A stretch of DNA of 64,000 nucleotides. It comes from Bartonella krasnovii. GTDB taxonomy: Bacteria > Pseudomonadota > Alphaproteobacteria > Rhizobiales > Rhizobiaceae. Location of the stretch: assembly GCF_003606345.3 (NCBI RefSeq), contig NZ_CP031844.2, positions 434,001 through 498,000 on the forward strand, read 5' to 3'. Positions 52,669-62,987 of the stretch are shown piece after piece (position 1 is the stretch's first letter; each line of letters begins with the position of its first letter). The notes under the pieces are model-generated. The model did not search any database. It had not been told where the DNA came from and saw nothing but the letters and a program-made list of their open reading frames with translations. A program made the position numbers and the translations under genes.

Positions 52669-54747
52669 TCATCGACCAGAAAGCAGGTCGGTTTTTATAT
52701 CTATTTTCCCAGTGAGTCTTGCTTTGTAGACGCCGTAATTTTCCATAACGCGCATCACGTAATTCCGTGTTTCTGTATAAGGAATGCGCTCAATCCAATC
52801 AACGATGTTATCGAGAGATTTTCCTCGAGGATCGCCATAACGTTTTATCCATTCATTAACTCGACGGGGCCCCGCATTATAGCCAATGAGCGTTAGGATA
52901 TAGGATCCATTAAAACGTTCCAATTGTTCATTAAGAAAATGGACTCCTAATGTTACATTATAATGAGTATCACTGCTGAACTTTTTATGAGACCATGCGA
53001 TTGAGTATTTTTTTGCTAGTTCTTTTGCTGTTGTAGGAAGCAATTGGAGTATACCTTGTGCCCCTGCTTTTGATATAGCTGTTGGATTAAATTCGCTTTC
53101 TTGGCGTGCAATGGCATAAATAAGTGATTTTTCTTCTACAGAAATATGTGCAGAAGCTGGTATAGCGCCTAGAGGATGAGAAAGTGCCCCAACATTTTTC
53201 CCTTGAAAAACAGCCATTTTCCCGATTTTGAGGCTGGTATAATAGTCACCATTTTTTTCTGCCATAACAGCCAGAAGAGCTAATTCACCGGGGCTTTCTA
53301 TTTTTTTTCCAAGTTCTCTATAAAAAACTTTAGCAAAATCAGCATAGCCAGCTTCTTCAAGACGTTGAATTGCTTTGATAGTTTTTCGTGCACTAAAATG
53401 TTGTCGCTCAGCGGTTGTTGGTTTAGGAAAGGAAATGTTAAGCCTTTTTTGATTGAGGCGTGCAGCGGCTAATTGACCATAATAAGTTGTACCAAAATGA
53501 GCAGCGCGATGAAAGTAATGCTGGGCATTTTTGTGTTCTCCTAGCGTTTCTGCTGTTCGTCCCATCCAGTAATATCCACGTGATGCAGAAAAAGGTAAAG
53601 AAGAAAGTTGAGGAATGCGTGAAAAGTGCTGCATTGCTAATTTAGGGTTATGAAGAAACCGTAGTGCGTACCATCCTGCATGAAACTCAGCATCGACAGC
53701 TAATGCAGATGTCATGCCAGTGTACATTGCAACGAGTTGATAAGCCATTTTAGGCTTGTTTAAATCGAGCATTTCGCGAGAAAGGGCGCGTTGTTCTTTC
53801 CACAATGAATGAGGGTTCATAAGATGGAGAACATCTTTGGATGTTTTCATCATGAGTTTTGCTGCAGCATCATATTGCTCTGTTCGCCGAAGATGACGCA
53901 TTCGAGCAAACTGAAAGAGAGGATTTTTTTTCCATGCTCTTTCTACAGCTTGTAATTTTTGTGTTGCTCTAGGATTATTTTTTTCAACAGCCACAAAAGC
54001 ATCAAAAAGAGATTGAGCATGGGCTAATTTTGCAACGCGTGCTGCTGAATCAAAACGATGTGCATACAGCATAAACTGCATGCGTTTTAAATGATCTATA
54101 GGTTTTAAGGCTGAAGCTGCATTTTTAAGAACAAACGCTTCTTCTTTTGCATTAAGCGGTGTTTTATGCCACCACGGTGCAATAACATGTTGGGCACGGG
54201 TGATTTGTCCTATTGTGATAAGCGCTTTAGTAAAGAGAGCCATACCTTGTGCGGTAAGAGGGGGATGATGCGAAAACTTTTGGATGATGGCGCGTGTGAC
54301 ATTTGTTTCGTTAAGAAAAGCACGCTCAGCATTGCGTTGCATCGTTTCTATACCAGGCCATCCTTTTAGCATGTTGATTGCATTATATATTTCAGAGCTT
54401 GGTATATTATCTTGGTTTGATAGTCCCAGCGCCCATGTCAAAATATAACGATCAAGGCTATGTTTTTCCAGCGAATTACGAAGACTTATTGTTTTTGCAA
54501 TATTGTTGTTTGCAAGGGCATCTAGCCCAGCTTTTAGTTGCTTGAGTGTCGCAGTATTGTGCGAAGTCGTGTGTCTATGTTGAAGAGGTTCTTGTTCAAA
54601 GTCAAGGGCGCTAGGACGTGCTGAAGGGATTGGTGCTTTCCCATGTAAAAGAGGTGTTTGTGCATAGGCACTTGAAAATAAAATTCTTATTGCCAGTATA
54701 AGTGCAGTAAAGGTTGATACGAAAAGAGAGGTAGAAAACACACGCAT
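52669..54747 (-). CDS. slt: Soluble lytic murein transglycosylase
   Basis: Periplasmic enzyme that cleaves peptidoglycan glycan strands to 1,6-anhydromuropeptides. 692 residues: a signal peptide (MRVFSTSLFVSTFTALILAI, cleavage after SSAYA), a long alpha-superhelical U/L region, and a C-terminal SLT domain from about residue 540 with the catalytic glutamate in IYAIARQESEFNPTAISKAG, then AQGILQLLPTTAKELAKKY, GVHFLNEQLERF and LIGYNAGPRRVNEWIKRYGD. It is divergent from dapA, an arrangement common in Rhizobiales. Confidence 0.94.
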   Translation of the reverse strand: MRVFSTSLFVSTFTALILAIRILFSSAYAQTPLLHGKAPIPSARPSALDFEQEPLQHRHTTSHNTATLKQLKAGLDALANNNIAKTISLRNSLEKHSLDRYILTWALGLSNQDNIPSSEIYNAINMLKGWPGIETMQRNAERAFLNETNVTRAIIQKFSHHPPLTAQGMALFTKALITIGQITRAQHVIAPWWHKTPLNAKEEAFVLKNAASALKPIDHLKRMQFMLYAHRFDSAARVAKLAHAQSLFDAFVAVEKNNPRATQKLQAVERAWKKNPLFQFARMRHLRRTEQYDAAAKLMMKTSKDVLHLMNPHSLWKEQRALSREMLDLNKPKMAYQLVAMYTGMTSALAVDAEFHAGWYALRFLHNPKLAMQHFSRIPQLSSLPFSASRGYYWMGRTAETLGEHKNAQHYFHRAAHFGTTYYGQLAAARLNQKRLNISFPKPTTAERQHFSARKTIKAIQRLEEAGYADFAKVFYRELGKKIESPGELALLAVMAEKNGDYYTSLKIGKMAVFQGKNVGALSHPLGAIPASAHISVEEKSLIYAIARQESEFNPTAISKAGAQGILQLLPTTAKELAKKYSIAWSHKKFSSDTHYNVTLGVHFLNEQLERFNGSYILTLIGYNAGPRRVNEWIKRYGDPRGKSLDNIVDWIERIPYTETRNYVMRVMENYGVYKARLTGKIDIKTDLLSGR

Positions 54748-54996
54748 AGAAAAGACCTTGAGACCTTGCTTTTTGTAAAAAACTTAAGGGTTTATAGAAC
54801 ACAAGCATGAAAAACGCGTTAATACGGACGGCTTATTTTAAAGAAATGTTCAAAATTTAAGGAGGGACATCTTCATTTTATAGAGGCTTTTTTTGAAATT
54901 CATCTTGCTTCAATAATAGAGCAAGATTATGCTCTATTTAAAGTTTATAAAGGCGATTATTAAAAAAATAAAAGTGAACATTATAGGGAGTTTATT

Positions 54997-55881
54997 ATGC
55001 TCAAGGGAGCTATAACTGCGCTTATTACACCGTTTGATCAAAAGGGTGCAATTGATGAGAAAGCGTTTTGTGAATTTGTTGAATGGCAGATCACACAAGG
55101 GATTAACGGTGTAAGCCCTGTTGGGACGACAGGTGAATCAGCAACTTTAAGTCATGAAGAACATAAAAAAATTATAGCATTGTGTGTTGAGCAGGTCGCA
55201 AAGCGTGTTCCTGTTGTTGCTGGAGCAGGATCTAATAGTACAAGTGAGGCTATAGAGCTTGCACAATACGCGCAAAAAGCTGGAGCAGATGCCATTTTGG
55301 TTGTTACGCCCTATTATAATAGACCCAATCAGTCTGGTTTATATCAGCATTTTTCTTCCATTGCCAAGGCTGTTTCTATCCCGATTATAATTTATAATAT
55401 TCCGGGTCGTTCTGTTATCGATATGGCTGTGGAAACAATGAGAGACCTTTATCAAGATTTTAACAATATCATTGGTGTTAAAGATGCAACGAGCAGAATT
55501 GAGCGCGTGAGTGAACAAGGTGAAAAATGTGGCAAAAATTTTGTACAGCTTTCTGGTGATGATTGTACAGCATTAGGTTTTAATGCCCATGGAGGTGTCG
55601 GATGTATTTCAGTTTCCTCCAATGTTGCTCCAAAACTTTGTGCAGAGCTTCAAGCCGCTTGCTTTCATGGTGATTATAAAACAGCAAGGGAATTAAATGA
55701 TCGCCTCATGCCTCTCAATCGAGCTGTGTTTATTGAACCTAGCCCTGCGGGAATTAAATATGCTGCTGCAAAATTGGGTTTTTGTGATGAAACTGTACGT
55801 TCCCCGATTGTTCCATTAACAGAGAGTACCAAGAAGATTATTGATGCAGCCCTTATTCATGCAGGTCTTTTAAAAGCATAA
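54997..55881 (+). CDS. dapA: 4-hydroxy-tetrahydrodipicolinate synthase
   Basis: First committed step of lysine and diaminopimelate synthesis, condensing aspartate semialdehyde and pyruvate. 294 residues: [60 protein letters not shown] with the conserved tyrosines, [16 protein letters not shown], and the Schiff-base lysine in [21 protein letters not shown] precedes the ATG. smpB follows after 18 bp, probably in the same transcript. Confidence 0.97.
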   Translation: MLKGAITALITPFDQKGAIDEKAFCEFVEWQITQGINGVSPVGTTGESATLSHEEHKKIIALCVEQVAKRVPVVAGAGSNSTSEAIELAQYAQKAGADAILVVTPYYNRPNQSGLYQHFSSIAKAVSIPIIIYNIPGRSVIDMAVETMRDLYQDFNNIIGVKDATSRIERVSEQGEKCGKNFVQLSGDDCTALGFNAHGGVGCISVSSNVAPKLCAELQAACFHGDYKTARELNDRLMPLNRAVFIEPSPAGIKYAAAKLGFCDETVRSPIVPLTESTKKIIDAALIHAGLLKA

Positions 55882-55899
55882 AATAATATTGATAAAGCC

Positions 55900-56376
55900 A
55901 TGAATAAAAAAAAGAACACGCCCGCACGGAAAATAATTGCTGATAATCGTAAAGCACGTTTTAACTTTGAAATTCTGAATAATCTTGAGGCGGGTCTTGT
56001 TCTCCAAGGAGCGGAAGTGAAGTCTTTACGTTCTAATCATGCTAATATTGCTGAAAGCTATGCTAGTTTTGAAAATGGAGAATTATGGTTAGTCAACAGT
56101 TATATTCCTGAATATACGCAAGCCAATCGTTTTAATCATGAGCCGCGACGCTTGCGTAAATTATTACTTTCAAAACGTGAAATGGCACGCTTTTTTAATG
56201 CAACATCCCGTGAAGGAATGACACTTGTTCCTCTCAAACTTTATTTTAATGAACGTGGGCGTGTTAAGTTAGAGATTGCTCTCGCTCGTGGGAAAAAACT
56301 TCATGATAAGCGTGAAACAGAAAAAAAACGTGATTGGGGACGTGAAAAAGCAAGACTTTTAAAAAGATATGGATGA
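55900..56376 (+). CDS. smpB: SsrA-binding protein SmpB
   Basis: Binds tmRNA and brings it to stalled ribosomes for trans-translation. 158 residues: [80 protein letters not shown] and a basic C-terminal tail ([20 protein letters not shown]) that enters the mRNA channel. The dapA-smpB order is usual in Rhizobiales. I looked for the tmRNA gene in the neighbouring spacers and did not find it. Confidence 0.97.
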   Translation: MNKKKNTPARKIIADNRKARFNFEILNNLEAGLVLQGAEVKSLRSNHANIAESYASFENGELWLVNSYIPEYTQANRFNHEPRRLRKLLLSKREMARFFNATSREGMTLVPLKLYFNERGRVKLEIALARGKKLHDKRETEKKRDWGREKARLLKRYG

Positions 56377-56400
56377 TCGGCTTGGATATGCTTTATTGAT

Positions 56401-57081
56401 TTAGCATTGATCTAAGTACGTTTTTGCTGCTTGAAAAATTTGGTGAAACATAGCGTCTGTCAAGCGGCCAGTATTCGTGTTATAACGAGAACAGTGATAG
56501 CTGGAAAAGATGCGTAATCTACCAATGTTATTGATTGTGCCATGTCCAAAAGGGTGCGCTAAAACTTTTGCATTAAGAGCACGTATAGTTGAATGGTGTG
56601 CAATGGTGCCTAAGGTAATAACGGCTTTAAGTTCGGGAAGATTTGTTAAAAGAGGCGAGAAGAAAGAGCGGCACGTGTTAATTTCAGCACCGGTGGGTTT
56701 ATTTTCTGGTGGAACACAACGAACGGAGTTAACGATTGCAGCCTCAATCAGTTCAAGAGTATCATCTGCTCTTTCTTCAAAGGTTCCTTGGGCAAATCCG
56801 AATTTTTTTAAAGTGGAATAAAGTAAGTGTCCAGCATAATCACCCGTAAATGGACGTCCAGTTCTATTAGCGCCACGTAAACCGGGAGCAAGACCAACAA
56901 TGAGAAGACGCGTTGTGTCTGCTCCCTTATAGGGAAAGAAAGGGCGCACCGGTGCGTTATGCCAACCTGGTTCTTTCACACGCCAGTCAGCAATAAACTG
57001 ATGGAGTCTAGGGCATAAATTGCAATTTTGGGGTGGCTCTGGGTAAATCGATGTTAATGGGGTATTCATGATGTTAAGCAT
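56401..57081 (-). CDS. Uracil-DNA glycosylase, family 5-like
   Basis: A 226-residue member of the uracil-DNA glycosylase superfamily. NCNLCPRLHQFIADWR supplies iron-sulfur-type cysteines; motif 1 is LLIVGLAPGLRGANRTGRPF with TGDYAGHLLY; IVNSVRCVPPENKPTGAEIN and FSSYHCSRYNTNTGRLTDAM (late His motif) follow. The GLAPG motif, without a catalytic polar residue at the usual place, and the GANRTGRPFTGD segment are typical of family 5 (UDGb), which also acts on hypoxanthine and other lesions. The ATG at 57069 is an alternative start. It lies convergent with smpB. Confidence 0.87.
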   Translation of the reverse strand: MLNIMNTPLTSIYPEPPQNCNLCPRLHQFIADWRVKEPGWHNAPVRPFFPYKGADTTRLLIVGLAPGLRGANRTGRPFTGDYAGHLLYSTLKKFGFAQGTFEERADDTLELIEAAIVNSVRCVPPENKPTGAEINTCRSFFSPLLTNLPELKAVITLGTIAHHSTIRALNAKVLAHPFGHGTINNIGRLRIFSSYHCSRYNTNTGRLTDAMFHQIFQAAKTYLDQC

Positions 57082-57633
57082 TAATTGTTTTTTATTTTTT
57101 GAGTCTTTTATGGCGTATATGATGGATCATGTTTTGATAAAAAATTCAGAATATCAATAAACTTTTTTAGAAAAAAGTTTAATATAAACTTATGGCGAAT
57201 GATGATGTAACAAGAAGCAATCTTTCAGTCATTTCTTCGATGAATAAGAGTGTAATATATATGATGTTTAAAGAAAAAAGTTCTATCTTTCATAAATATA
57301 GTATCATAAAAAATGTGCATAAAGCTTTTGTTATTGGAAAGGATTTTTAAGAGCTTGTATTTCTTTTAAGAGAATAAAGGCTCCAAAGAGATATTTTGTC
57401 AAGAAACACCTTTCTTTGCTCGAATCCAATCTATTGGAATTGTTTGAGGTGCAGCTTTGATAACGAGCATGAGAAGAATATATATTTTTCTATAAATTTA
57501 CCAAGAGTTTTCTCAAATAAGTTCTTTAAGCAAAAAATATAAAAGTTTATATTGTTTTTCTTGTGTTTTATTTTGACTATTGTATATACTCCTCATATCC
57601 GCTATTAAATTTTTATTTGAGGAAGAGGCATAA
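57082..57633. other. 552-bp spacer upstream of rpoZ
   Basis: Carries the rpoZ promoter. One 52-codon frame starts at ATG 57192 (MANDDVTRSNLSVISSMNKS) and ends at 57350 without a ribosome site; it is too weak to call. Other Rhizobiales have a NYN-domain gene in this place, and no trace of it is visible. No tRNA or tmRNA signature. Confidence 0.4.
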
Positions 57634-58032
57634 ATGGCCCGTGTAACGGTAGAAGATTGTATTGATAAAGTTGATAACCGCTTTGAATTGGTACTTTTAG
57701 CAGGTCATCGGGCGCGCCAGATTTCACAAGGTGCGCAAATTACAGTTGATCGTGATAATGATAAAAATCCAGTTGTTGCTTTGCGTGAAATAGCAGAAGA
57801 AACATTGTCGCCTGCTGATTTAAAAGAAGATCTTATTCATTCGCTGCAAAAGCATGTGGAAGTAGATGAACCAGAAATGGCAAGTGAGTTCATTACCCAT
57901 TCAAGTGAAGCTGAGAGTGTTTTTAATACATCATCGCAAGAAGAAGGAGCTTCATTTGATCAAATGTCAGAAGAAGAGCTTTTAGCGGGGATTGAAGGTT
58001 TGGTTGTTCCAGAAAAAAGTGACGATTATTAA
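57634..58032 (+). CDS. rpoZ: RNA polymerase omega subunit
   Basis: A 132-residue omega subunit that helps assemble RNA polymerase and, in many bacteria, contributes to ppGpp sensing. The start [20 protein letters not shown] and [20 protein letters not shown] are the conserved core, with [19 protein letters not shown] following. The C-terminal 60 residues are acidic and low-complexity, as in alphaproteobacterial omegas. GAGGAAGAGG lies before the ATG. The rsh gene follows after 125 bp; pairing of rpoZ with rsh is conserved across Proteobacteria. Confidence 0.95.
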   Translation: MARVTVEDCIDKVDNRFELVLLAGHRARQISQGAQITVDRDNDKNPVVALREIAEETLSPADLKEDLIHSLQKHVEVDEPEMASEFITHSSEAESVFNTSSQEEGASFDQMSEEELLAGIEGLVVPEKSDDY

Positions 58033-58157
58033 TTACAGCGGTTGATATTACAGGGGTGAAGATACCTTGTCATATAAGGAGCAGTTATTTTTCTTATCCT
58101 TTGATAAGGCGTGTTCAATAAGGGTTAGAGGCGTGAAAAGATAAAGGATATGCTCGT

Positions 58158-60380
58158 ATGATGCGTCAGCGTGAGCTTGTTGGGCGTGTTCAGCGTTACA
58201 AGTCTGACGTAGATGAGGCTCTCCTAAACAGAGCCTATGATTATGCAATGAAAAAGCATGCACATCAAAAGCGTGCTTCAGGTGATCTTTATTTTTCCCA
58301 TCCTTTGGAAGTTGCTGCTATTTTAACGGATATGCGGTTAGACGAGGCAACGATTGCTGTTGCTCTTTTACATGATACAATTGAAGATACAAGTGCTACG
58401 CGGGCAGAAATTGATCAGCTTTTTGGTTCTGAAATTGGGAAGTTGGTTGAAGGGCTTACAAAGCTTAATAAGCTTGATCTTGTATCAAAGAAAGCTGTAC
58501 AGGCAGAAAATCTTCGTAAACTTCTTATTGCCATTTCTGATGATGTTCGTGTTCTTTTAGTCAAACTTGCAGACCGCCTTCATAATATGCGTACCCTTGG
58601 TGTCATGCGTGATGATAAACGTCGACGAATTGCTGAGGAGACAATGGATATTTATGCGCCACTTGCGGGCCGTATGGGGATGCAAGATATGCGCGAGGAA
58701 TTAGAGGATCTATCTTTCTTTTATTTAAATCCAGAAGGTCATCGTACGATTACCAATCGACTTTCTGAATTATTAAAGCGCAATCGTGATTTGCTTTCCA
58801 CAATTGAAAATGAATTGACAAAACTTTTTTTGGAAAATGGTATTAAAGCAGATGTTAAAAGCCGTCAGAAGAAATCTTATTCAGTTTTTCGTAAAATGGA
58901 AAGTAAAGCATTATCTTTTGAACAATTATCGGACATTTTTGGATTTCGTGTGATTGTTGAAACGGTGGATGATTGTTATCGTGCTCTTGGTGTTATCCAT
59001 ACGACCTGGCCGATGGTTCCTGGTCGTTTTAAAGATTATATCTCTATACCAAAGCAAAATGATTATCGTTCTATTCATACAACCATTGTAGGACCTTCAA
59101 GACAACGTGTTGAATTACAAATTAGAACGGCTGCTATGAATGAAGTTGCTGAATATGGGGTTGCAGCCCATTCCATATATAAAGAGCACGGTTCCAATTA
59201 TTCGACTTCGAAATTATCAAGTGAAACGAATGCCTATGCATGGTTGCGTCAAACGATACAATCTTTATCTGATGGAGATAATCCGGAAGAATTTTTAGAA
59301 CATACAAAACTTGAGCTTTTTCAAGACCAAGTTTTTTGTTTTACGCCAAAAGGTCGATTAATTGCTTTTCCTAAAGGCGCGACACCTATTGATTTTGCTT
59401 ATGCTGTCCATACAGACATCGGTGATTCTTGTGTGGGCGTAAAAATCAATGGTCGTATTATGCCTTTAATGACTAAATTAAAAAATGGTGACGAAGTTGA
59501 TATTATCCGTTCACACGCTCAAATTCCACCAGCTGCATGGGAATTTCTTGTTGTCACAGGTAAAGCACGTTCAGCTATTCGACGCGCAAGTCGAGCAGCG
59601 GTACGTAAGCAATATTCGGGTTTAGGATATCGTATTCTTGAGCGTTCGTTTGAATATATGGGAAAACAATTTTCAAAAGATATTTTAAAGAAAGTTTTGC
59701 CACGTTTGGCACGTAAAGATGTAGAGGATGTATTGGCTGCTGTTGGGCGTGGAGAGTTGTTTTCCGCTGATGTGATTAAAGCGGTTTATCTTGATTATCA
59801 AGAGCGTGTAGTACAAAAGTCATCTTTTAAGCCTGGGGAGGAAGGGTGGTTTAATATTGAAAATGCTCAAGGGATGATTTTTAAGGTTCCAGAAAATGAA
59901 AAGGATGCAATGATAGAGGATCATCAATCTAAAGCCTTACCTATTCGAGGAACCAGTGGAGATATACCTGTACGCTTTTCACCGGAAGGGGCTGTCCCTG
60001 GAGATCGGATTGTTGGCATTATGCAGCCAGGTGCGGGGATCGTTATTTATCCAATCCAGTCTTCGGCTTTGATGGCCTATGATGATCAGCCAGAACGATG
60101 GATTGATGTTCGCTGGGATATTGATGCCCAAATGAATGAACGTTTTCCTGCAAGGATGAATATTTTGGTTGTCAATAGTCCTGGTTCTTTAGCTGAAATT
60201 ACGCAAATAATTTCTGCTAATGATGCCAATATCCAAAATTTATCTTTTATCCGTACAGCACCAGACTTTACAGAAATGATGATTGATCTAGAAGTTTGGG
60301 ATTTAAAACATTTGAATCGTATTTTTTCTCAGTTAAAAAAGGCCGATTCAGTTAGTACAGTGCGGCGGGTTCATGGATAA
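58158..60380 (+). CDS. rsh: Bifunctional (p)ppGpp synthetase/hydrolase (RSH)
   Basis: The single long RelA/SpoT homologue usual in alphaproteobacteria, 740 residues. The HD hydrolase domain has SHPLEVA at about 47-53, HDTIEDT at 72-78 and VKLADRLHNMRTL; the synthetase domain includes DIFGFRVIVETVDDCYRALG and YISIPKQNDYRSIHTTIVGP; then a TGS domain (VFCFTPKGRLIAFPKGATPI) and a C-terminal ACT domain (NILVVNSPGSLAEITQIISA). Both catalytic sites look intact, so it should make and break ppGpp. pyrE follows immediately. Confidence 0.96.
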   Translation: MMRQRELVGRVQRYKSDVDEALLNRAYDYAMKKHAHQKRASGDLYFSHPLEVAAILTDMRLDEATIAVALLHDTIEDTSATRAEIDQLFGSEIGKLVEGLTKLNKLDLVSKKAVQAENLRKLLIAISDDVRVLLVKLADRLHNMRTLGVMRDDKRRRIAEETMDIYAPLAGRMGMQDMREELEDLSFFYLNPEGHRTITNRLSELLKRNRDLLSTIENELTKLFLENGIKADVKSRQKKSYSVFRKMESKALSFEQLSDIFGFRVIVETVDDCYRALGVIHTTWPMVPGRFKDYISIPKQNDYRSIHTTIVGPSRQRVELQIRTAAMNEVAEYGVAAHSIYKEHGSNYSTSKLSSETNAYAWLRQTIQSLSDGDNPEEFLEHTKLELFQDQVFCFTPKGRLIAFPKGATPIDFAYAVHTDIGDSCVGVKINGRIMPLMTKLKNGDEVDIIRSHAQIPPAAWEFLVVTGKARSAIRRASRAAVRKQYSGLGYRILERSFEYMGKQFSKDILKKVLPRLARKDVEDVLAAVGRGELFSADVIKAVYLDYQERVVQKSSFKPGEEGWFNIENAQGMIFKVPENEKDAMIEDHQSKALPIRGTSGDIPVRFSPEGAVPGDRIVGIMQPGAGIVIYPIQSSALMAYDDQPERWIDVRWDIDAQMNERFPARMNILVVNSPGSLAEITQIISANDANIQNLSFIRTAPDFTEMMIDLEVWDLKHLNRIFSQLKKADSVSTVRRVHG

Positions 60381-60396
60381 CAAGGAAGATTTTGCA

Positions 60397-60975
60397 ATGA
60401 ATACACAAGATGTCATTGATATTTTTAAACAAGCAGATGCTATTCTAGAAGGGCATTTTATTTTAACATCGGGACGCCATAGTGCAACTTATATGCAAAA
60501 GGCAAAAGTTTTTATGCATGCTGACTTGACGGAAAAGCTCTGTCGTGGATTGGCTGAAAAAATCAAAGAATCTATCGAGGAACAAATTGATTATGTTGTT
60601 GGTCCCGCAATTGGCGGTCTTATTCCTTCGTATGAGACTTCACGTCACCTTGGTGTTCCTTCTCTTTGGGTAGAGCGTGTCAATGGCGTCTTTGAATTGC
60701 GTCGTTTTGACATCAAAAAGGGTGCGCGGGTTGTTATTGTTGAAGATATTGTGACAACGGGTCTTTCTATTCGTGAGACCGTTGAGGCCCTCGCAGCAGC
60801 AGGAGCAGAGGTATTGGCAAGTGCATGCATCCTTGATCGCTCTGGTGGTAAGGTTGATGTTGGCGTTCCGTTGATTGCGCTAGCTGAATACGAGATAGCT
60901 TCTTATGCGAGTGATGCACTTCCTGCAGATCTTTCTGCTCTTCCAGCGATTAAACCAGGAAGTCGAAATATTTAG
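60397..60975 (+). CDS. pyrE: Orotate phosphoribosyltransferase
   Basis: Converts orotate and PRPP to OMP in pyrimidine synthesis. About 192 residues from the ATG at 60397, which follows AAGGA at good spacing; an in-frame ATG at 60373 lies inside rsh and has no ribosome site. Motifs: FILTSGRHSATYMQKAKVF, DYVVGPAIGGLIPSYETSRH, and the PRPP loop RVVIVEDIVTTGLSIRETVE. Its 8-bp proximity to the end of rsh suggests co-transcription. Confidence 0.95.
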   Translation: MNTQDVIDIFKQADAILEGHFILTSGRHSATYMQKAKVFMHADLTEKLCRGLAEKIKESIEEQIDYVVGPAIGGLIPSYETSRHLGVPSLWVERVNGVFELRRFDIKKGARVVIVEDIVTTGLSIRETVEALAAAGAEVLASACILDRSGGKVDVGVPLIALAEYEIASYASDALPADLSALPAIKPGSRNI

Positions 60976-61082
60976 TCGAAATATTTAATTGTCTTTCTAC
61001 TTTTTTTTATGCAAAAACTTAAAAAGATTAATTTGGGTGATATAGATGATTTTATCATCAAAGGATGTATATTGAGAGTCAT

Positions 61083-61655
61083 ATGCTTTTTCGTCGTCGA
61101 GAACCAGTAGATTTTGTAACGCGTATTCGACTTTGGTTATGGCCACGTCGTTCATTTTCTCGCTCATTTTCTTATATCTATAAACGTATTTTGCGTATAT
61201 CAGCAACACCGCATGAGGTTGCATTAGGGTTTTCTATTGGCATTTTTTTAGCCTGTTCTCCTGTCTTCGGTGTGCATATTATTTTGGCAATATTTTTTTC
61301 TTGGATTTTGCGTGCAAACGTTGCAGCTGCAATCATTGGGACGTTTTTTTCTAATCCACTTACATTTTTATTGATTGTCATGGCTGATTATAAAGTAGGG
61401 TATTTTTGTTTATCGCTTTTTAGCGATGTCAATGAGATCTCTCTTTCTCAAATTCGCGCTCTGTTTAACGGTTTGACGGTGTCAAATCTCTCTCTCCTTT
61501 TTAAAGGTGCATGGAACACAATTATGAGTCCTATGATTTTAGGTGGAACTCTTTTAGGTATTGTTTTGGGTGGTTTATCTTATATAGGTGTTTACAGAGC
61601 AACGGTTCGTTTTAAACAAAAGCGATATCAAAAGATTATAAAAAAAGGCGTTTAA
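61083..61655 (+). CDS. DUF2062 membrane protein
   Basis: About 190 residues from the ATG at 61083, beginning MLFRRREPVDFVTRIRLWLW. The DUF2062 core is ATPHEVALGFSIGIFLACSP, VFGVHIILAIFFSWILRANV and IIGTFFSNPLTFLLIVMADY, followed by a last membrane helix (MILGGTLLGIVLGGLSYIGV) and a basic tail. Three or so transmembrane helices are visible. The family is widespread and of unknown function. In Rhizobiales it sits between pyrE and acpS-lepB-rnc-era, as here. Confidence 0.86.
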   Translation: MLFRRREPVDFVTRIRLWLWPRRSFSRSFSYIYKRILRISATPHEVALGFSIGIFLACSPVFGVHIILAIFFSWILRANVAAAIIGTFFSNPLTFLLIVMADYKVGYFCLSLFSDVNEISLSQIRALFNGLTVSNLSLLFKGAWNTIMSPMILGGTLLGIVLGGLSYIGVYRATVRFKQKRYQKIIKKGV

Positions 61656-61692
61656 AGAAGTGCTCATCGTAAGAAAGATCGGATAATATCTT

Positions 61693-62094
61693 ATGATTGT
61701 TGGTCTTGGAAATGATTTGGTTGATATACGACGTATTGAGAGAATCTTGGTTCGCTATGGCGAGCGTTTTACCCAGCGTATTTTTACGGATATTGAAAGG
61801 AATAGGTCCGAAAATCTCAAAAAGAAGTCTTCTTCTTATGCGAAAAGATTTGCTGCTAAAGAAGCATGTGCTAAAGCCTTAGGGACGGGAATCGCTTATG
61901 GTATCAATTGGAAAGACATGGGGGTAGTTAATTTGTCTTCTGGAAAACCAATTATGCAATTAACAAATGGTGCGCAAGTGCAACTTCAAAAATTATTACC
62001 CCCTCATCATGATGCAGTTATTCATCTCAGTATCACAGATGATTTTCCTTGGGCACAGGCATTTGTTATTATTGAAGCACTTCCACGTGGATAG
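61693..62094 (+). CDS. acpS: Holo-[acyl-carrier-protein] synthase
   Basis: Attaches 4'-phosphopantetheine from CoA to the serine of acyl carrier protein. 133 residues, standard: [20 protein letters not shown] with the metal-binding Asp, [12 protein letters not shown], the [17 protein letters not shown] signature with its Glu and Lys, and [19 protein letters not shown]. It precedes lepB, rnc and era on the same strand, a long-conserved cluster. Confidence 0.95.
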   Translation: MIVGLGNDLVDIRRIERILVRYGERFTQRIFTDIERNRSENLKKKSSSYAKRFAAKEACAKALGTGIAYGINWKDMGVVNLSSGKPIMQLTNGAQVQLQKLLPPHHDAVIHLSITDDFPWAQAFVIIEALPRG

Positions 62095-62174
62095 ATGGCG
62101 TGAGAGATTGTGCTTTTATTATTTGAATATTATGATGAAAAAAAGTTATATTTGTGATGAAAAGGCAGTTGGTG

Positions 62175-62987
62175 ATGGTCCAGAAAGATAAAATACATAA
62201 AAAAGAAAAAAAAGGTGGAATTTTTGAATTAATTTCTGTTTTAATACAGGCTCTGCTTTTAGCAGCGTTTATTCGGACACTTTTTTTCCAGCCTTTTAGT
62301 ATCCCCTCCGGTTCCATGCGTCCTACTTTATTAGTGGGGGATTATCTCTTTGTTTCTAAGTATGCATATGGATATTCTCATTTTTCCATTCCCTTTTCTC
62401 CGCCCCTTTTTTCGGGACGTATTTGGGCATCCCAACCTAAACGGGGAGATGTGGTCGTTTTTCGTTTACCAAGTAATCCGAAGATCGATTATATAAAACG
62501 CGTTATTGGGCTACCAGGTGATCGCATACAAATTCGTCAAAGCGTCCTTTATATTAATGATAAGGCTGTTTCACGCCACTTTATGGGAGAGATTGATAAT
62601 TCTGATATAACGGAAGTAAACTATCCTGTTGAAGTCTATCGCGAGACATTGCCTAATGGTGTTCGCTACGATACGCTTGATTTAGCTTTCATTCCAAAAG
62701 TTGATGATACAAAAGTCTTTGAAGTGCCACAGGGACATTATTTTATGATGGGGGATAATCGCGACAATTCAGATGATAGTCGTTTGGATGTAGGCTATGT
62801 TCCAGAAGAAAATCTTATTGGTCGCGCGAGCGTGATTTTCTTTTCTATCAGTAACGGTTCAAGTGCTTGGCAGATTTGGCGTTGGCCATTTGATGTACGT
62901 TGGAAACGTTTGTTTTCTTTCATAAATAAGGTTCATGATTTGCCGCTTATCAAGCAAGGAAACAACGATGAAACCTCTCATGATTGA
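62175..62987 (+). CDS. lepB: Signal peptidase I
   Basis: Inner-membrane serine protease that removes signal peptides of exported proteins. About 270 residues from the ATG at 62175; the frame opens seven codons earlier (GTG 62154, ATG 62157) and the start is uncertain because no site is strong. One N-terminal membrane helix (LISVLIQALLLAAFIRTLFF) is followed by box B, FSIPSGSMRPTLLVGDYLFV, with the catalytic serine, box D, RGDVVVFRLP then DYIKRVIGLPGDRI, with the catalytic lysine, and box E, GDNRDNSDDSR. The gene overlaps rnc by 20 bp. Confidence 0.95.
   Translation: MVQKDKIHKKEKKGGIFELISVLIQALLLAAFIRTLFFQPFSIPSGSMRPTLLVGDYLFVSKYAYGYSHFSIPFSPPLFSGRIWASQPKRGDVVVFRLPSNPKIDYIKRVIGLPGDRIQIRQSVLYINDKAVSRHFMGEIDNSDITEVNYPVEVYRETLPNGVRYDTLDLAFIPKVDDTKVFEVPQGHYFMMGDNRDNSDDSRLDVGYVPEENLIGRASVIFFSISNGSSAWQIWRWPFDVRWKRLFSFINKVHDLPLIKQGNNDETSHD

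Noticed and set aside
57192..57350. 52-codon ORF upstream of rpoZ
   Set aside because: No ribosome site, no recognisable family and AT-rich codons typical of spacer; kept only as a note.
57400..57450. CGAATCCAA stretch resembling a tRNA T-arm
   Set aside because: No acceptor or anticodon stem can be paired around it.
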